From Riemerella anatipestifer_F (lineage in GTDB: Bacteria > Bacteroidota > Bacteroidia > Flavobacteriales > Weeksellaceae), in the NCBI RefSeq assembly GCF_037861325.1, contig NZ_JAFELW010000002.1: a stretch of 64,000 nt of DNA. One strand, 5' to 3'. Shown one piece after another: positions 1 to 8,955 of the stretch. Made by a program: the position numbers and the translations under genes. The notes beneath the pieces were generated by a model, which worked only from the letters and a program-made list of their open reading frames with translations, searched no databases and was not told the origin of the DNA. Every line of letters begins with the position of its first letter. The stretch's first letter is position 1.

Positions 1-356
1 AATAAAAAGCCATTTAAAAAAGTTTTAAAATAGTTTTGACTGATGATTTTCTTTCCTCCCTCTATCCTCATTTTAGTTTTGGAGACTATCATAAAAATCC
101 CATAAATGAAGATAATAAAAGCCGTAATTCTGTAAAAACTAGGATATTCGTCTATAATCTCCACTAAATCATCACTTGCAAAGTAGGCCACTAAAATACA
201 AACCAAATCTGCAGTTATAACTCCTATATCTAAGGTTAATGCATGCCTTGCTCCACGCGAAAAGCTAGTTTCTATAAGCAGGAAAAAGATAGGTCCTATA
301 AAAACCAAGCTCAACATTAGCCCTAAGCCGATAGCAGAAAATATAAGTTCTAGCAT
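1..356 (-). CDS. LysE-family translocator, 3' end cut by window edge
   Basis: Inner-membrane exporter of the LysE/RhtB type; 118 N-terminal codons are visible and the frame runs open off the left edge. The start ATG is at 356-354. The protein begins MLELIFSAIGLGLMLSLVFI and continues through GPIFFLLIETSFSRGARHAL and DIGVITADLVCILVAYF. This matches the family pattern of a first membrane helix ending in GP, then a short loop with a basic GARHAL-type turn and a second helix in a G..xAD context. A third hydrophobic segment follows near residues 82-98. The family exports amino acids or small metabolites; the substrate cannot be told. It is read in the same direction as trpS, 46 bp downstream of the trpS stop. 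The fold is fairly sure, the function is family-level only. Confidence 0.75.
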   Translation of the reverse strand, partial: MLELIFSAIGLGLMLSLVFIGPIFFLLIETSFSRGARHALTLDIGVITADLVCILVAYFASDDLVEIIDEYPSFYRITAFIIFIYGIFMIVSKTKMRIEGGKKIISQNYFKTFLNGFL

Positions 357-402
357 TTAGTTTTCTTCAATATTACAAAATCTCTAGCAAATGACCTAAC
401 AA

Positions 403-1371
403 CTACATTCCTAGGTTTTTTCTCACCCTAGCTAAAGTTTCTGCTGCTACTTTTCTAGTTTTTTCTGCTCCTTCTTTTAGTTTAGCTTCTAGCTCATCAA
501 GGTGAGTCATATAGTAATTAAATAACTCTCTCTCCTTTGAGTAAGTTTCTAAAATTAAATTAAGAAGTTCTGTTTTAGCGTGTCCGTAGCCAAAATTTCC
601 TGCTAAATATTTCTGTCTTAACTGTTCTGTTTGTTCTGGTGTACCTATTAGTTCGTATAAAGCGAATACTTTATCCGTTTCAGGGTCTTTAGGCTCTTCC
701 AAAGTTTTAGAATCCGTTTCTATAGACATCACCTGTTTTTTAAGCTGTTTCTCTGGTAAAAATATATTGATGATGTTTCCTCTAGATTTAGACATTTTGT
801 TACCATCAGTTCCAGGCACATACTTGGTATTTTCCTGCAGTTCTTCTTGTGGCAATACAAAAGTTTCTCCCATTTGATTATTAAACCTCGCTCCCATATC
901 TCTTGCCATTTCTAAGTGTTGTAGCTGGTCTTTCCCTACAGGAACTATCTCCGCATCGTACAGAAGTATATCCGCTGCCATAAGAACGGGATAAGTAAAA
1001 AGTCCTGCATTTACATCTGCCAAACGGTCTGCTTTATCTTTAAATGAATGAGCTAAAGTAAGCCTTTGATAAGGGAAAAAGCAAGACAAATACCACGACA
1101 ATTCACATACTTCAGGTATATCACTTTGTCTATAGAAATAAGTTTTTTCTGTGTCAAGACCAAAAGCCAGCCAAGCAGCCGCTATTTCGTAGGTGTTTTG
1201 TTTTAATACCTCTGCATCTTTTATTTGAGTTAAAGAATGCATATTGGCAATAAATAAAAACGATTCGTTTTCAGGATTTTTAGATAACTCTATTGCTGGG
1301 ATTATCGCTCCTAACAAATTTCCTAAATGAGGCGTTCCCGTAGCTTGAATTCCCGTAAGTATTCTTGACAT
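403..1371 (-). CDS. trpS: tryptophan--tRNA ligase
   Basis: Class I aminoacyl-tRNA synthetase that charges tRNA-Trp in the cytoplasm. The 322-residue length is normal for bacterial TrpS. The HIGH-type signature appears as PHLGN at residues 14-18, inside TGIQATGTPHLGN, and the KMSKS loop is intact at residues 192-196 (NKMSKSRGN). The TGIQ(A/P)TG opening is typical of TrpS rather than TyrS. The ATG at 1371 is supported by the family N-terminus and by a -7 element (CAAAAGTA on the plus strand, 1426-1433) about 55 bp upstream. It is a stand-alone housekeeping gene. Confidence 0.97.
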   Translation of the reverse strand: MSRILTGIQATGTPHLGNLLGAIIPAIELSKNPENESFLFIANMHSLTQIKDAEVLKQNTYEIAAAWLAFGLDTEKTYFYRQSDIPEVCELSWYLSCFFPYQRLTLAHSFKDKADRLADVNAGLFTYPVLMAADILLYDAEIVPVGKDQLQHLEMARDMGARFNNQMGETFVLPQEELQENTKYVPGTDGNKMSKSRGNIINIFLPEKQLKKQVMSIETDSKTLEEPKDPETDKVFALYELIGTPEQTEQLRQKYLAGNFGYGHAKTELLNLILETYSKERELFNYYMTHLDELEAKLKEGAEKTRKVAAETLARVRKNLGM

Positions 1372-1425
1372 AGTATTTCTAATTTTTAAAATTAAATATC
1401 CCTTCCTTTATCAGGAAAGGATTTA

Positions 1426-1433
1426 CAAAAGTA
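1426..1433 (-). promoter_or_regulatory. Bacteroidota -7 element for trpS
   Basis: Reads TACTTTTG on the minus strand, an exact match to the Bacteroidota -7 consensus TAnnTTTG, 55 bp before the trpS start. A small hairpin (TTCCT ttatc AGGAA, 1403-1417) lies between it and the gene and may be a leader structure. Confidence 0.55.
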
Positions 1434-1467
1434 ATGATTTTTTACCACTCCTTGTGGAAGTACATTT

Positions 1468-2163
1468 TTAAAGATAATGCTCTACCTCCGCTAAAGATTT
1501 AATATTGATAATACCTTGCTCCTCAAAACCTTCGTTAAAGACATCAAAAAATAAAACTTTCATACCAAAATCTCTAGCACCCAAGGCATCTGCAATCCAG
1601 TCATCTCCTATAAAGTAAGACTCCTCCACCGTTGCCTTCGCTTTATCTAAAGAGAGTTGGAAAATCTCAGGATGAGGTTTTCTTAGTCCTATTTCGTCTG
1701 CACTTGTCACTGTATCAAAGTAATGAGCAATGCCACTTCCTTCTAGTTTTCTATGAGTAACCTCCTGAAAACCATTAGACAGAATATGAAGAGTATAGCC
1801 TTTAGTTTTTAAATAATCTAAAATGGAAATGCTACCCTCCACCAACTCGTTGTATTCTATAATCTCATCTAGAAAAAGATTTTCAAAGGTTTGAGCCAGC
1901 TCAAAATCATCTAATCCAAAATGAAGAAATACATCATAAAAACGATGTTTCCTTAAAGTTTCTTTATCAATAATACCGTCTCTAATTTTAGCCCAAAGCT
2001 CCTCGTTAATAATATGATACACCTCGTGAAAGGTTTCAAAATCTACTCCGATTTTATCTTCAATCAAATATTTATTAAAAAGCTTTTGGAGCGTGAGTCT
2101 CGCATTTTTACGATGATCCCAAAGCGTATTGTCTAAATCAAAAAAAATGTGCCTTATTTTCAT
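1468..2163 (-). CDS. YjjG-family noncanonical pyrimidine nucleotidase (HAD hydrolase)
   Basis: HAD-superfamily phosphatase of about 231 residues. YjjG-type enzymes dephosphorylate pyrimidine nucleoside monophosphates, including damaged ones. Motif I is FFDLDNTLWDH (nucleophile D9 and acid D11 counted from the chosen start), motif II is HILSNGF, motif III is the K of RKPHPEIF, and motif IV is FIGDDWIAD, so the active site is complete. An alpha-helical cap lies between motifs I and II. An ATG nine bases upstream (2172) is also open. I prefer the ATG at 2163-2161 because a -7 element occupies 2170-2177, which would make the mRNA nearly leaderless at 2163. YjjG itself is a family assignment. Confidence 0.85.
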   Translation of the reverse strand: MKIRHIFFDLDNTLWDHRKNARLTLQKLFNKYLIEDKIGVDFETFHEVYHIINEELWAKIRDGIIDKETLRKHRFYDVFLHFGLDDFELAQTFENLFLDEIIEYNELVEGSISILDYLKTKGYTLHILSNGFQEVTHRKLEGSGIAHYFDTVTSADEIGLRKPHPEIFQLSLDKAKATVEESYFIGDDWIADALGARDFGMKVLFFDVFNEGFEEQGIINIKSLAEVEHYL

Positions 2164-2169
2164 AAGGCA

Positions 2170-2177
2170 CAAAATTA
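2170..2177 (-). promoter_or_regulatory. -7 element fixing the start of the HAD gene
   Basis: Minus-strand TAATTTTG matches TAnnTTTG and lies 6 bases upstream of the ATG at 2163. It argues against the longer start at 2172, which would sit inside the promoter. Confidence 0.5.
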
Positions 2178-2178
2178 G

Positions 2179-2313
2179 TTAATTTTTTGGAAGTACATAA
2201 ACTCTCTTCTTAGAAGAAAGCACTGATAAAGATTTTGAGAAATCTAATAAAAATTTTATAGTAGAGGGTTTGGGTAATTTTACCTTTACTACACTAGGAT
2301 AAACTTTTTTCAT
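2179..2313 (-). CDS. small basic protein downstream of the sigma factor gene
   Basis: A 44-codon ORF (ATG at 2313; an in-frame ATG at 2319 would add Met-Pro). The product starts MKKVYPSVVKVKLPKPSTIK and continues FLLDFSKSLSVLSSKKRVYV before ending LPKN. It is lysine-rich, with a central amphipathic stretch FLLDFSKSL. I recall similar 'KP..TI.FLL.FSKSL' mini-proteins behind sigma-70-like genes in flavobacteria, but cannot verify this here. It follows the sigma factor stop by 48 bp on the same strand, so co-transcription is likely. Function is unknown; it could modulate the sigma factor, which is inference only. Confidence 0.55.
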   Translation of the reverse strand: MKKVYPSVVKVKLPKPSTIKFLLDFSKSLSVLSSKKRVYVLPKN

Positions 2314-2361
2314 AGGCATATATACTTTACCATAGAACGAAAAGCTTAAACCTTTTAGTAT

Positions 2362-2952
2362 TTACCTTGTTAAAATTATTTGATTTTCTTCCATTATTTT
2401 TCTAAGATTCATCACAGCATACCTTACTCTGCCTAAAGTGGTATTGATGCTACAATCCGTATGCTCTGCAATTTCCTTAAAACTAAGTCCATCAAAAAAA
2501 CGGAGTTTCACCACTTCCTTTTGGCTATCTGGTAAGAGTTGTATCATTTTCATAAGGTCTTCATTTATCTGAAGAGAAATTAAATAATCCTCTATATTTT
2601 CCGTAGGTTCGCTAATATGGTCAAAAATAGAAAACTCATCATCTGAATATGAGGTTTCTGAAACTTTTTTGTGCTTAGATAACAATCGATAATGGTCTAT
2701 AATCAGGTTATGAGCAATACGCTTTGCCCAAAGTACAAATTTGCCCTCATCTTTATACTCTCCTTTTTTTAGCTTAACGATAATTTTTATAAAGGTATCC
2801 TGAAAAATATCATTTGCTAGGCTTTCATCTAGCACTTTGTAAAGAATAAAGTTGAAAAGATCAGATTGATTTCTTTCTATAAGCCTTTCTAGGGCAACTT
2901 CATTGCCATTTTGGTACTCTTGTATGAGCAGACTATCCGTAATTATTTCCAT
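2362..2952 (-). CDS. RNA polymerase sigma-70 family (ECF-like) factor
   Basis: A 196-residue sigma factor with only regions 2 and 4, as in ECF factors. Region 2 includes ANDIFQDTFIKIIVKLKK and FVLWAKRIAHNLIIDHYR (roughly residues 43-90). Region 4 (about 140-190) has LPDSQKEVVKLRFFDGLSF followed by the helix-turn-helix KEIAEHTDCSINTTLGRVRY. No linked anti-sigma gene is visible. The next gene downstream encodes only a 44-residue basic protein. An acidic linker (SDDEFSIFDHISEPTENIED) joins the two domains. Targets cannot be deduced. Confidence 0.92.
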   Translation of the reverse strand: MEIITDSLLIQEYQNGNEVALERLIERNQSDLFNFILYKVLDESLANDIFQDTFIKIIVKLKKGEYKDEGKFVLWAKRIAHNLIIDHYRLLSKHKKVSETSYSDDEFSIFDHISEPTENIEDYLISLQINEDLMKMIQLLPDSQKEVVKLRFFDGLSFKEIAEHTDCSINTTLGRVRYAVMNLRKIMEENQIILTR

Positions 2953-3172
2953 AACTTTACCTTTAATTTAAATCAAAGTAAAACACAACTCCTTACTTGG
3001 AAGACCGTTGATTATTACTAATTGTTAAATGATTAAAAAATGTAAAGTTATCTCTATAAATGTCTATTTTGAGAGGACAAATGTATATAAAAAATATGAT
3101 ATTTAAGATTTTTTAACAAAAAAAGAGGAAATTATAATAAAGTTTTACTGAAAATGATAAGGTTTTTACATC

Positions 3173-3964
3173 TTATTTTTCTATAAAATTATTATATTTT
3201 CTCACTCTAGCTTCGTACCTTTCATCTGCTTGTTTTTTACTCTTTTGGTCAAAACTATCATACAATTGAGGATGAGCTCTATTATAAAATGACGCTCTTG
3301 TTAACTCTAAAAGTTTTTTATAATTTTTTATTTCACTAGTGTTTTCCTTCATCAAGTTTAAATCCTCTATACCTTTGTTAGATTTCTGAACTGCAATAAG
3401 TTCTATCTTAACATCTCCTGTGCTGTCCTCTGCAAATAATACCAAACCAGGAAGTCCTATCAGTTTAAAAGGTCCCGCAGAAATGGGAATTTCTTCTGTG
3501 TACCAAACAACATAGGTTCTCCCTGAAAGTTCCGTAATAGCTTTACGACATATAAATGTTCCTATAGTTTTAGTTTCTTCTACTAACTTCCATCCAGGAA
3601 CTGTTGTAGAATATTTAAACCAATCAGATGTTACCTTTAAATATTGGTCTATGCGTTGAGTCTCCAAATTAGCTACAATATACTCTCGTTGTTGTCCTCC
3701 TCTCTTCTTACTCTCCATTAACAGCGTGAGGTCTCCTAGACTTTCTACTTTCGTAATGTTATCTAAGGAGTCATTATAAACCTTCAATGGAGATATGTAC
3801 ACTGAATGTTTAGCATTTTTTATATATAAACTCATGTCGTAAGGCTTTGTATGTTCCATACTGATCGCAGAATCCACCCTATGCCATACTCTATAATCTA
3901 CTCTATATTGGCCAAAACAAAGAATCCCCACAGAACATAATATAATATATATCAGTATTCTCAT
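3173..3964 (-). CDS. GLPGLI family secreted protein
   Basis: A 263-residue protein of the GLPGLI family, a Bacteroidota family of exported proteins of unknown role. The defining core is PFKLIGLPGLVLFAEDSTGD around residues 164-183. The start MRILIYIILCSVGILCFGQ is a Sec signal peptide with cleavage likely after FGQ. The family is usually found near TonB receptors or peptidases, but here it stands alone before the comM-like gene. It is conserved in sequence with no known biochemistry. Confidence 0.88.
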   Translation of the reverse strand: MRILIYIILCSVGILCFGQYRVDYRVWHRVDSAISMEHTKPYDMSLYIKNAKHSVYISPLKVYNDSLDNITKVESLGDLTLLMESKKRGGQQREYIVANLETQRIDQYLKVTSDWFKYSTTVPGWKLVEETKTIGTFICRKAITELSGRTYVVWYTEEIPISAGPFKLIGLPGLVLFAEDSTGDVKIELIAVQKSNKGIEDLNLMKENTSEIKNYKKLLELTRASFYNRAHPQLYDSFDQKSKKQADERYEARVRKYNNFIEK

Positions 3965-3979
3965 AGTAAAAGTTTTTGA

Positions 3980-5512
3980 TTAAACTTTCCAAAAATCTCT
4001 ATCTAGGCTTCTATACTGTATAGCTTCCGCAATGTGATGGCTTTGTATATTGATTTCTCCTTCCAAATCTGCTATAGTTCTAGATACTTTCAAAATACGG
4101 TCATAAGCCCTTGCAGAAAGATTGAGCTTTTCCATAGCATTTTTGATTAAAAGTAGCGATACCTCATCTAATTCACAAAAACGCTCTATTTCTTTAGGTC
4201 CCATCTGTGCATTGTAACTAATAGCCAAATCTTGATAGCGTTCTTGCTGTATTTCTCTTGCCTTTAGAACTCTTTTTCTAATAATCTCACTAGATTCTCC
4301 TTTTCTTTTGTCGGACAGTTGGTCAAATTCTACTTTTTGAACTTCTATATGAATATCTATCCTATCCAAGAGAGGTCCAGAAAGTTTATTAAGGTAGCGT
4401 TGCATCTCAAAAGAAGAAGAGGTATTATTAGGGTCATCAGGGAAAAATCCGCTAGGGCTAGGATTCATAGACGCCACAAGCATAAAACTAGCAGGATAGT
4501 TTACCGTAAATTTAGCCCTAGAAATAGTAACTTCTCTATCCTCCAAAGGCTGTCTCATAACTTCTAGAACGGTTCTTTTAAACTCTGGCATCTCATCTAA
4601 AAATAACACCCCATTGTGAGCCAAAGAAATTTCCCCAGGTTGAGGATAACTGCCGCCACCTACTAATGCTACATCGGAAATAGTATGATGCGGTGACCTG
4701 AAGGGTCTAATAGTCATAAGGGAAGTTTCTGCTCCCATCTTTCCTGCTACGGAATGTATTTTAGTGGTTTCTAACGCTTCTTTCAATGTTAAAGGAGGAA
4801 GAATACTTGGAATTCGTTTTGCTAGCATTGTTTTACCACTTCCTGGCGGACCAATGAGAATAATATTATGTCCTCCTGCCGCCGCAACTTCCATTGCTCT
4901 TTTAGCGGTCTCTTGACCTTTAACTTCTGAAAAGTCAAATGGAAAAAGATTTACTCTTTTGTGAAATTCCTCTCGTGTATTGACTTTAGTTGGTTCTAAA
5001 GGGCAGTTTTCATTAAAAAAATCTATTACTTCTTTGATGTTTTCTACACCATAAACTTCCAAATCGTTTACAATAGCAGCCTCTCTTGTGTTTTGTTTCG
5101 GTAAAATAATTCCTTTAAAACCTTCTTCCCTTGCCTTTATTGCAATGGGCAAAACACCTTTAATAGGTTGTAAACCTCCATCTAATGAGAGTTCTCCCAT
5201 GATAAGATACTGTTCTATCTCTGGAGCTATAATCTGACCAGATGCAACTAAAATCCCTAACGCAATGCTTAAATCATAGGCTGAGCCTTCTTTTCTAAGG
5301 TCAGCAGGAGCCATATTTATGGTGATTTTCTTCCCAGGCAATTTATAACCTACATTCTTAAGTGCAGCGGAAATTCTATGACTACTTTCTTTAATAGCAT
5401 TGTCTGGCAATCCTACCAAATGGTAACCGACACCTTGATCTACATTAACTTCTATTGTGATAGTTTGTGCTGAAACACCATGTATTGCACTACCGTAAAC
5501 TTTTACCAACAT
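3980..5512 (-). CDS. YifB/ComM family Mg-chelatase-like AAA+ ATPase
   Basis: A 510-residue AAA+ protein. ComM in transformable bacteria is a branch-migration helicase that helps integrate incoming DNA. The N-terminal Lon-like domain (MLVKVYGSAIHGVSAQTITI to about 170) is followed by the Mg_chelatase AAA+ core: Walker A GPPGSGKTMLAKRIPSILPP near 221-240, Walker B VLFLDEMPEF near 304, and sensor region VASMNPSPSGFF. The usual zinc-binding cysteines after NPCPCG are replaced (NPSPSGFFPDD). The C-terminal lid (LSARAYDRILKVSRTIADLEG) is intact. A role in natural transformation is inference from the family. Confidence 0.93.
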   Translation of the reverse strand: MLVKVYGSAIHGVSAQTITIEVNVDQGVGYHLVGLPDNAIKESSHRISAALKNVGYKLPGKKITINMAPADLRKEGSAYDLSIALGILVASGQIIAPEIEQYLIMGELSLDGGLQPIKGVLPIAIKAREEGFKGIILPKQNTREAAIVNDLEVYGVENIKEVIDFFNENCPLEPTKVNTREEFHKRVNLFPFDFSEVKGQETAKRAMEVAAAGGHNIILIGPPGSGKTMLAKRIPSILPPLTLKEALETTKIHSVAGKMGAETSLMTIRPFRSPHHTISDVALVGGGSYPQPGEISLAHNGVLFLDEMPEFKRTVLEVMRQPLEDREVTISRAKFTVNYPASFMLVASMNPSPSGFFPDDPNNTSSSFEMQRYLNKLSGPLLDRIDIHIEVQKVEFDQLSDKRKGESSEIIRKRVLKAREIQQERYQDLAISYNAQMGPKEIERFCELDEVSLLLIKNAMEKLNLSARAYDRILKVSRTIADLEGEINIQSHHIAEAIQYRSLDRDFWKV

Positions 5513-5555
5513 CTATACAGATTTTGGATTAAATTTAAATGTTTTTCTTTAAATA

Positions 5556-6644
5556 TTACATAAAATCTTCTCCGTTTTTAATGTTTTTTAAATCTAAAAC
5601 AAAATCTTTTATTTTTTGGTCATTTTCTCTAGGACAAATAAGGAGTGCTTTTTCTGTATCTACCACTATATAATCTTGTAGCCCATCTATAATTGCCAAT
5701 TTATTACTTTCTTTTAACCTTATCACATTGCCTTTAGAGTTATAAGTTAAAATATATTTGGAATTGATAGAATTTTGTTCGTCGTTTTTTTCTGCATTGT
5801 CGTAGACAGAGTTCCAAGTTCCTAAATCACTCCAACCAAGGTCAGCGGGAATCACATAGACATTATCTGCCTTCTCCATAATCCCGTTATCAATAGATAT
5901 TTTCTCTGCCTTTGGATATATTTTTTCTATACAATTAGGCTCAGTTTCATTAGCGTCATAATCACATTCGTCAAAAAGATGCTTCATCTCAGGCAGATGC
6001 TTGGAGAATGCTTTTATAATACTTTTAGCGGACCAAATAAATATCCCCGCATTCCAAAGGAAATCTCCCGCCTCTAAGAATGTTTTAGCAATCTCTAGAT
6101 TAGGTTTTTCAGTAAAGGTTTTTACTTTTAGTAACGGCATACCTTTCTCTTCCACAAACTGAATATAGCCGTACCCCGTATCTGGACGCGTAGGCGTGAT
6201 TCCTAATGTGATTAAATAATCATTTTCTGCAGCAATATTTAACCCCAATAGAGCTTTGTCTAAAAACCTATCTTCCTTTAAAATAAGGTGGTCTGCAGGT
6301 GTAACTATTATTTGAGCATCTGGATTTTGCTCTGAAATAATATTAGCCATATAGATGTTACAGGCAGCCGTGTTTTTCATCATAGGCTCTCCTATAATGT
6401 TCTGGAGAGGCAACTCTGGTAATTGCTCTGATGTCAAACTAACATACTCTTTATTAGTAATAACAAAAATGTTTTCTGTAGAAATAAGCTTAGATACTCG
6501 GTCATAAGTTTGCTGTATCATGGTTCTACCTACGCCTAGTATATCTTGAAATTGCTTAGGATAACCCTGAGTACTGAGAGGCCAAAAACGACTCCCAATA
6601 CCCCCTGCCATAATAACACAATAGTGATTTTTGTTATGTTTCAT
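5556..6644 (-). CDS. manC: mannose-1-phosphate guanylyltransferase
   Basis: A nucleotidyltransferase that makes GDP-mannose from mannose-1-phosphate and GTP, feeding polysaccharide synthesis. The 362 residues hold the N-terminal signature VIMAGGIGSRFWPLSTQGYP plus KQFQDILG, the substrate region VTPADHLI near 115, and FTEKPNLE and WNAGIFIW typical of the GMP class. The C-terminal isomerase (ManA-type) domain found in fused AlgA proteins is absent, so it is monofunctional. It overlaps the SprT-like gene by 4 bp (ATGA at 6641-6644), implying translational coupling. The capsule locus lies far off (50-57 kb). Confidence 0.92.
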   Translation of the reverse strand: MKHNKNHYCVIMAGGIGSRFWPLSTQGYPKQFQDILGVGRTMIQQTYDRVSKLISTENIFVITNKEYVSLTSEQLPELPLQNIIGEPMMKNTAACNIYMANIISEQNPDAQIIVTPADHLILKEDRFLDKALLGLNIAAENDYLITLGITPTRPDTGYGYIQFVEEKGMPLLKVKTFTEKPNLEIAKTFLEAGDFLWNAGIFIWSAKSIIKAFSKHLPEMKHLFDECDYDANETEPNCIEKIYPKAEKISIDNGIMEKADNVYVIPADLGWSDLGTWNSVYDNAEKNDEQNSINSKYILTYNSKGNVIRLKESNKLAIIDGLQDYIVVDTEKALLICPRENDQKIKDFVLDLKNIKNGEDFM

Positions 6645-7234
6645 ACATCTAATTTATCGGTTAAAACTTCTGCTAAAGGGCTGAACAAATACTGTTTCCC
6701 TGTATCCAGATGAGTACAAAGATAGCGTTTTTTCTTTTTTTCAATCATTCTAAATTTGGTGTTTCTGAAAATAAAAACCTGTCCTCCAACCAAATCTTCC
6801 ACAAGTGTAACTCCGTCTCTGTTTTCCTTTTTAAAATACATTTCTAAATCTCTACTCGCATTAAAACTTGCCTTAGGATTTTTAGAGAATTTTAACAATA
6901 TTTTTTGAAAATCAGCATCGTAAATATCCAAGCTCTCTAATATTAGTTCTCTAAAAGTTTGTTTCCATTCTTTGCCGTGAGGAGCTATATTTTTATATTT
7001 TTCAAATGCTATAAGATGTGCTATTTCGTGAGTTAATACAAAAAAGAACAATGGTTTCTCAAGTCCTCCGTTAATTGTAATCTGATGACCTTTATTTTTT
7101 AATTTTTTATAATCCCCAAACTTAGACACTCTATCTTTAGTTATTTTAATAAATACAGAATAACCATTACACCATTTTTCTACATAACTAAAAGCTCCCA
7201 ATGGAAGAAAATCTACCAATCTCTCTTTTGACAT
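6641..7234 (-). CDS. SprT-like zinc metallopeptidase-domain protein
   Basis: A 197-residue protein with an SprT-like zincin core: the HExxH motif is seen in FFVLTHEIAHLIAFEKY near residue 88, with a downstream APHGKEWKQTF that can supply the third zinc ligand. SprT-like proteins include DNA-protein crosslink proteases (Spartan), but bacterial members are mostly uncharacterised. It lies between the rplY terminator and manC, and its stop overlaps the manC start. Substrate is unknown. Confidence 0.85.
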   Translation of the reverse strand: MSKERLVDFLPLGAFSYVEKWCNGYSVFIKITKDRVSKFGDYKKLKNKGHQITINGGLEKPLFFFVLTHEIAHLIAFEKYKNIAPHGKEWKQTFRELILESLDIYDADFQKILLKFSKNPKASFNASRDLEMYFKKENRDGVTLVEDLVGGQVFIFRNTKFRMIEKKKKRYLCTHLDTGKQYLFSPLAEVLTDKLDV

Positions 7235-7263
7235 TCTATAATCTTTCCTATATACAAAAATAA

Positions 7264-7290
7264 AAATCCCACCTGTTAAAAGTGGGATTT
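7264..7290 (-). terminator. Rho-independent terminator of rplY
   Basis: Nine-bp perfect stem (AAATCCCAC / GTGGGATTT on the plus strand) followed on the minus strand by a T-rich run. It lies just past the rplY stop, separating rplY from the SprT-like gene. Confidence 0.75.
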
Positions 7291-7314
7291 ATGATTATAA
7301 ATTCTTGTTAAATC

Positions 7315-7923
7315 TTATTCAGCTGCAGCTTCTTCTTCCTCTTCATCGTCATCATCAGCAATAGCTCCACCTTTCATTGCAGTTCTAGACATCTTAACTG
7401 CTACTACCACAGCGTTGTCTGGGTGCATAAATGTGTAATCTGGAGATTTGATATCACCTACATAAGTTTTGTTACCAATTCTTAGTTTCGTTACATCTAT
7501 AACGATTTCGTCTGGTAAATTAGCAGGAAGAGCTTTTACTTTAAGCTTTCTGAAAGATTGTCTAAGTACACCACCTGCAACAACCCCTCTAGATCTACCT
7601 GTAATTCTTACTGGTACCTCCATAACCACTGGTTTGTCATCGCTTAACTGATAGAAGTCCACATGAAGGATTCTGTCTGTAATAGGGTGAAACTGAATGT
7701 CCTGCAATACTGCTGGAATAGTTTCTCCGTTTACTTCAATAGATACCGTGTGTGCCTCAGGAGTGTAAACCAAATTTTTGAACGATTTTTCTTCAGTAGA
7801 AAAATGTAAAGGTTCTTTACCTCCATAAACAACACAAGGAACTAATTCAGCATCGCGTAACGCTTTCGTAGATTTTTTGCCTACGCTTTCTCTTTTCTGT
7901 CCTTGAATTGTAATAGATTTCAT
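7315..7923 (-). CDS. rplY: 50S ribosomal protein L25/general stress protein Ctc
   Basis: 5S rRNA-binding ribosomal protein of the longer Ctc type, 202 residues. The N-terminal L25 domain (MKSITIQGQKRESVGKKSTK ... VPCVVYGG) binds 5S rRNA. The TL5/Ctc C-terminal beta domain runs from about 95 to 180 (VPVRITGRSRGVVAGGVLRQ). The tail is highly acidic (DDDDEEEEE), common in Bacteroidota L25. Next upstream is prs, a pairing seen widely in bacteria, with 56 bp between them. Confidence 0.97.
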   Translation of the reverse strand: MKSITIQGQKRESVGKKSTKALRDAELVPCVVYGGKEPLHFSTEEKSFKNLVYTPEAHTVSIEVNGETIPAVLQDIQFHPITDRILHVDFYQLSDDKPVVMEVPVRITGRSRGVVAGGVLRQSFRKLKVKALPANLPDEIVIDVTKLRIGNKTYVGDIKSPDYTFMHPDNAVVVAVKMSRTAMKGGAIADDDDEEEEEAAAE

Positions 7924-7979
7924 TTATAAAAAATTTAAAATTGTTTTATTTCTAATTGTTTTTACTTGCTGGCTATCAA

Positions 7980-8918
7980 TTAAATAATAAACTTATTACT
8001 AATAGATTTGTGCTCATGAACCATTTGCATTACCTCAGCAAATAATGGGGCGCAAGATAGCACTTTTATTTTAGATGACAAATTATTTTTGATAGGAATT
8101 GTATCAGTTACAATAACTTCTGTTATTTTAGAGTTTTCTATATTCTCATACGCCTTTCCAGAAAATACTGCATGAGTAGCCATAGCTCTTACACTTTTCG
8201 CTCCTTTTTCTATAAGGATATCCGCAGCCTTGCAAAGCGTTCCTGCCGTATCAATCATGTCGTCTATTAAGATAACATTCTTATCTGTTACATCACCGAT
8301 TAAGAACATTTCCTCCACCACATTGGCTTTTTTTCTTTCCTTGTAAGCTATCACAACCTCAGCACCTAAGTGACCTGCGTAATTTTTAGCTCTTTTCGCT
8401 CCTCCCATATCTGGTGAAGCAATGGTTAAGTTATCTAAATTTAAAGATTTGATATAATCTACAAAAATAGTAGAAGCATAAAGATGATCTACTGGAATTT
8501 CAAAGAACCCTTGTATTTGGTCTGCATGAAGATCCATCGTCATAATTCTTGTTGCTCCCGCTGCAGTTAATAAATTGGCTACCAACTTTGCACCTATTGG
8601 AGCTCTTGGCTTATCCTTCCTATCTTGCCTTGCAAGACCATAGTAAGGTATAACCACAGTAATGCTCTTAGCCGATGCTCTTTTAGCCGCATCTATCATT
8701 AAAAGCATCTCTAAAAGATTGTCTGCTGGAGGAAAAGTAGAACCTATCAAAAATACTCTCCCACCTCTTACAGATTGGTCTAAAACAGGTTCAAACTCAC
8801 CATCGCTAAAGGATTGAAAGTTAATTTTCCCTAATTCTTGACCGTAATGTTTTGCGATTTTCTCTGCTAAGTCTTTACTGGTTCTTGTACTGAATAGATA
8901 ACTTGCCTGATTTGCCAT
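7980..8918 (-). CDS. prs: ribose-phosphate pyrophosphokinase
   Basis: Makes PRPP from ribose-5-phosphate and ATP for nucleotide, His and Trp synthesis. The 312-residue length is standard. Signatures seen are FSDGEFEPVLDQSVRGG near 37, the ATP-loop YYGLARQDRKDKPRAPIGAK near 92, DLHADQIQGFF near 128, and the PRPP loop VILIDDMIDTAGTLCKAA near 215. It is followed by rplY in the same direction. A -7 element lies 22 bp upstream of the start. Confidence 0.97.
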   Translation of the reverse strand: MANQASYLFSTRTSKDLAEKIAKHYGQELGKINFQSFSDGEFEPVLDQSVRGGRVFLIGSTFPPADNLLEMLLMIDAAKRASAKSITVVIPYYGLARQDRKDKPRAPIGAKLVANLLTAAGATRIMTMDLHADQIQGFFEIPVDHLYASTIFVDYIKSLNLDNLTIASPDMGGAKRAKNYAGHLGAEVVIAYKERKKANVVEEMFLIGDVTDKNVILIDDMIDTAGTLCKAADILIEKGAKSVRAMATHAVFSGKAYENIENSKITEVIVTDTIPIKNNLSSKIKVLSCAPLFAEVMQMVHEHKSISNKFII

Positions 8919-8940
8919 TTTTACTTTTTTATTGAGGTTG

Positions 8941-8948
8941 CAAATTTA
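8941..8948 (-). promoter_or_regulatory. -7 element for prs
   Basis: Minus-strand TAAATTTG, matching TAnnTTTG, 22 bp before the prs start. Confidence 0.55.
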
Positions 8949-8955
8949 AAAAAAT

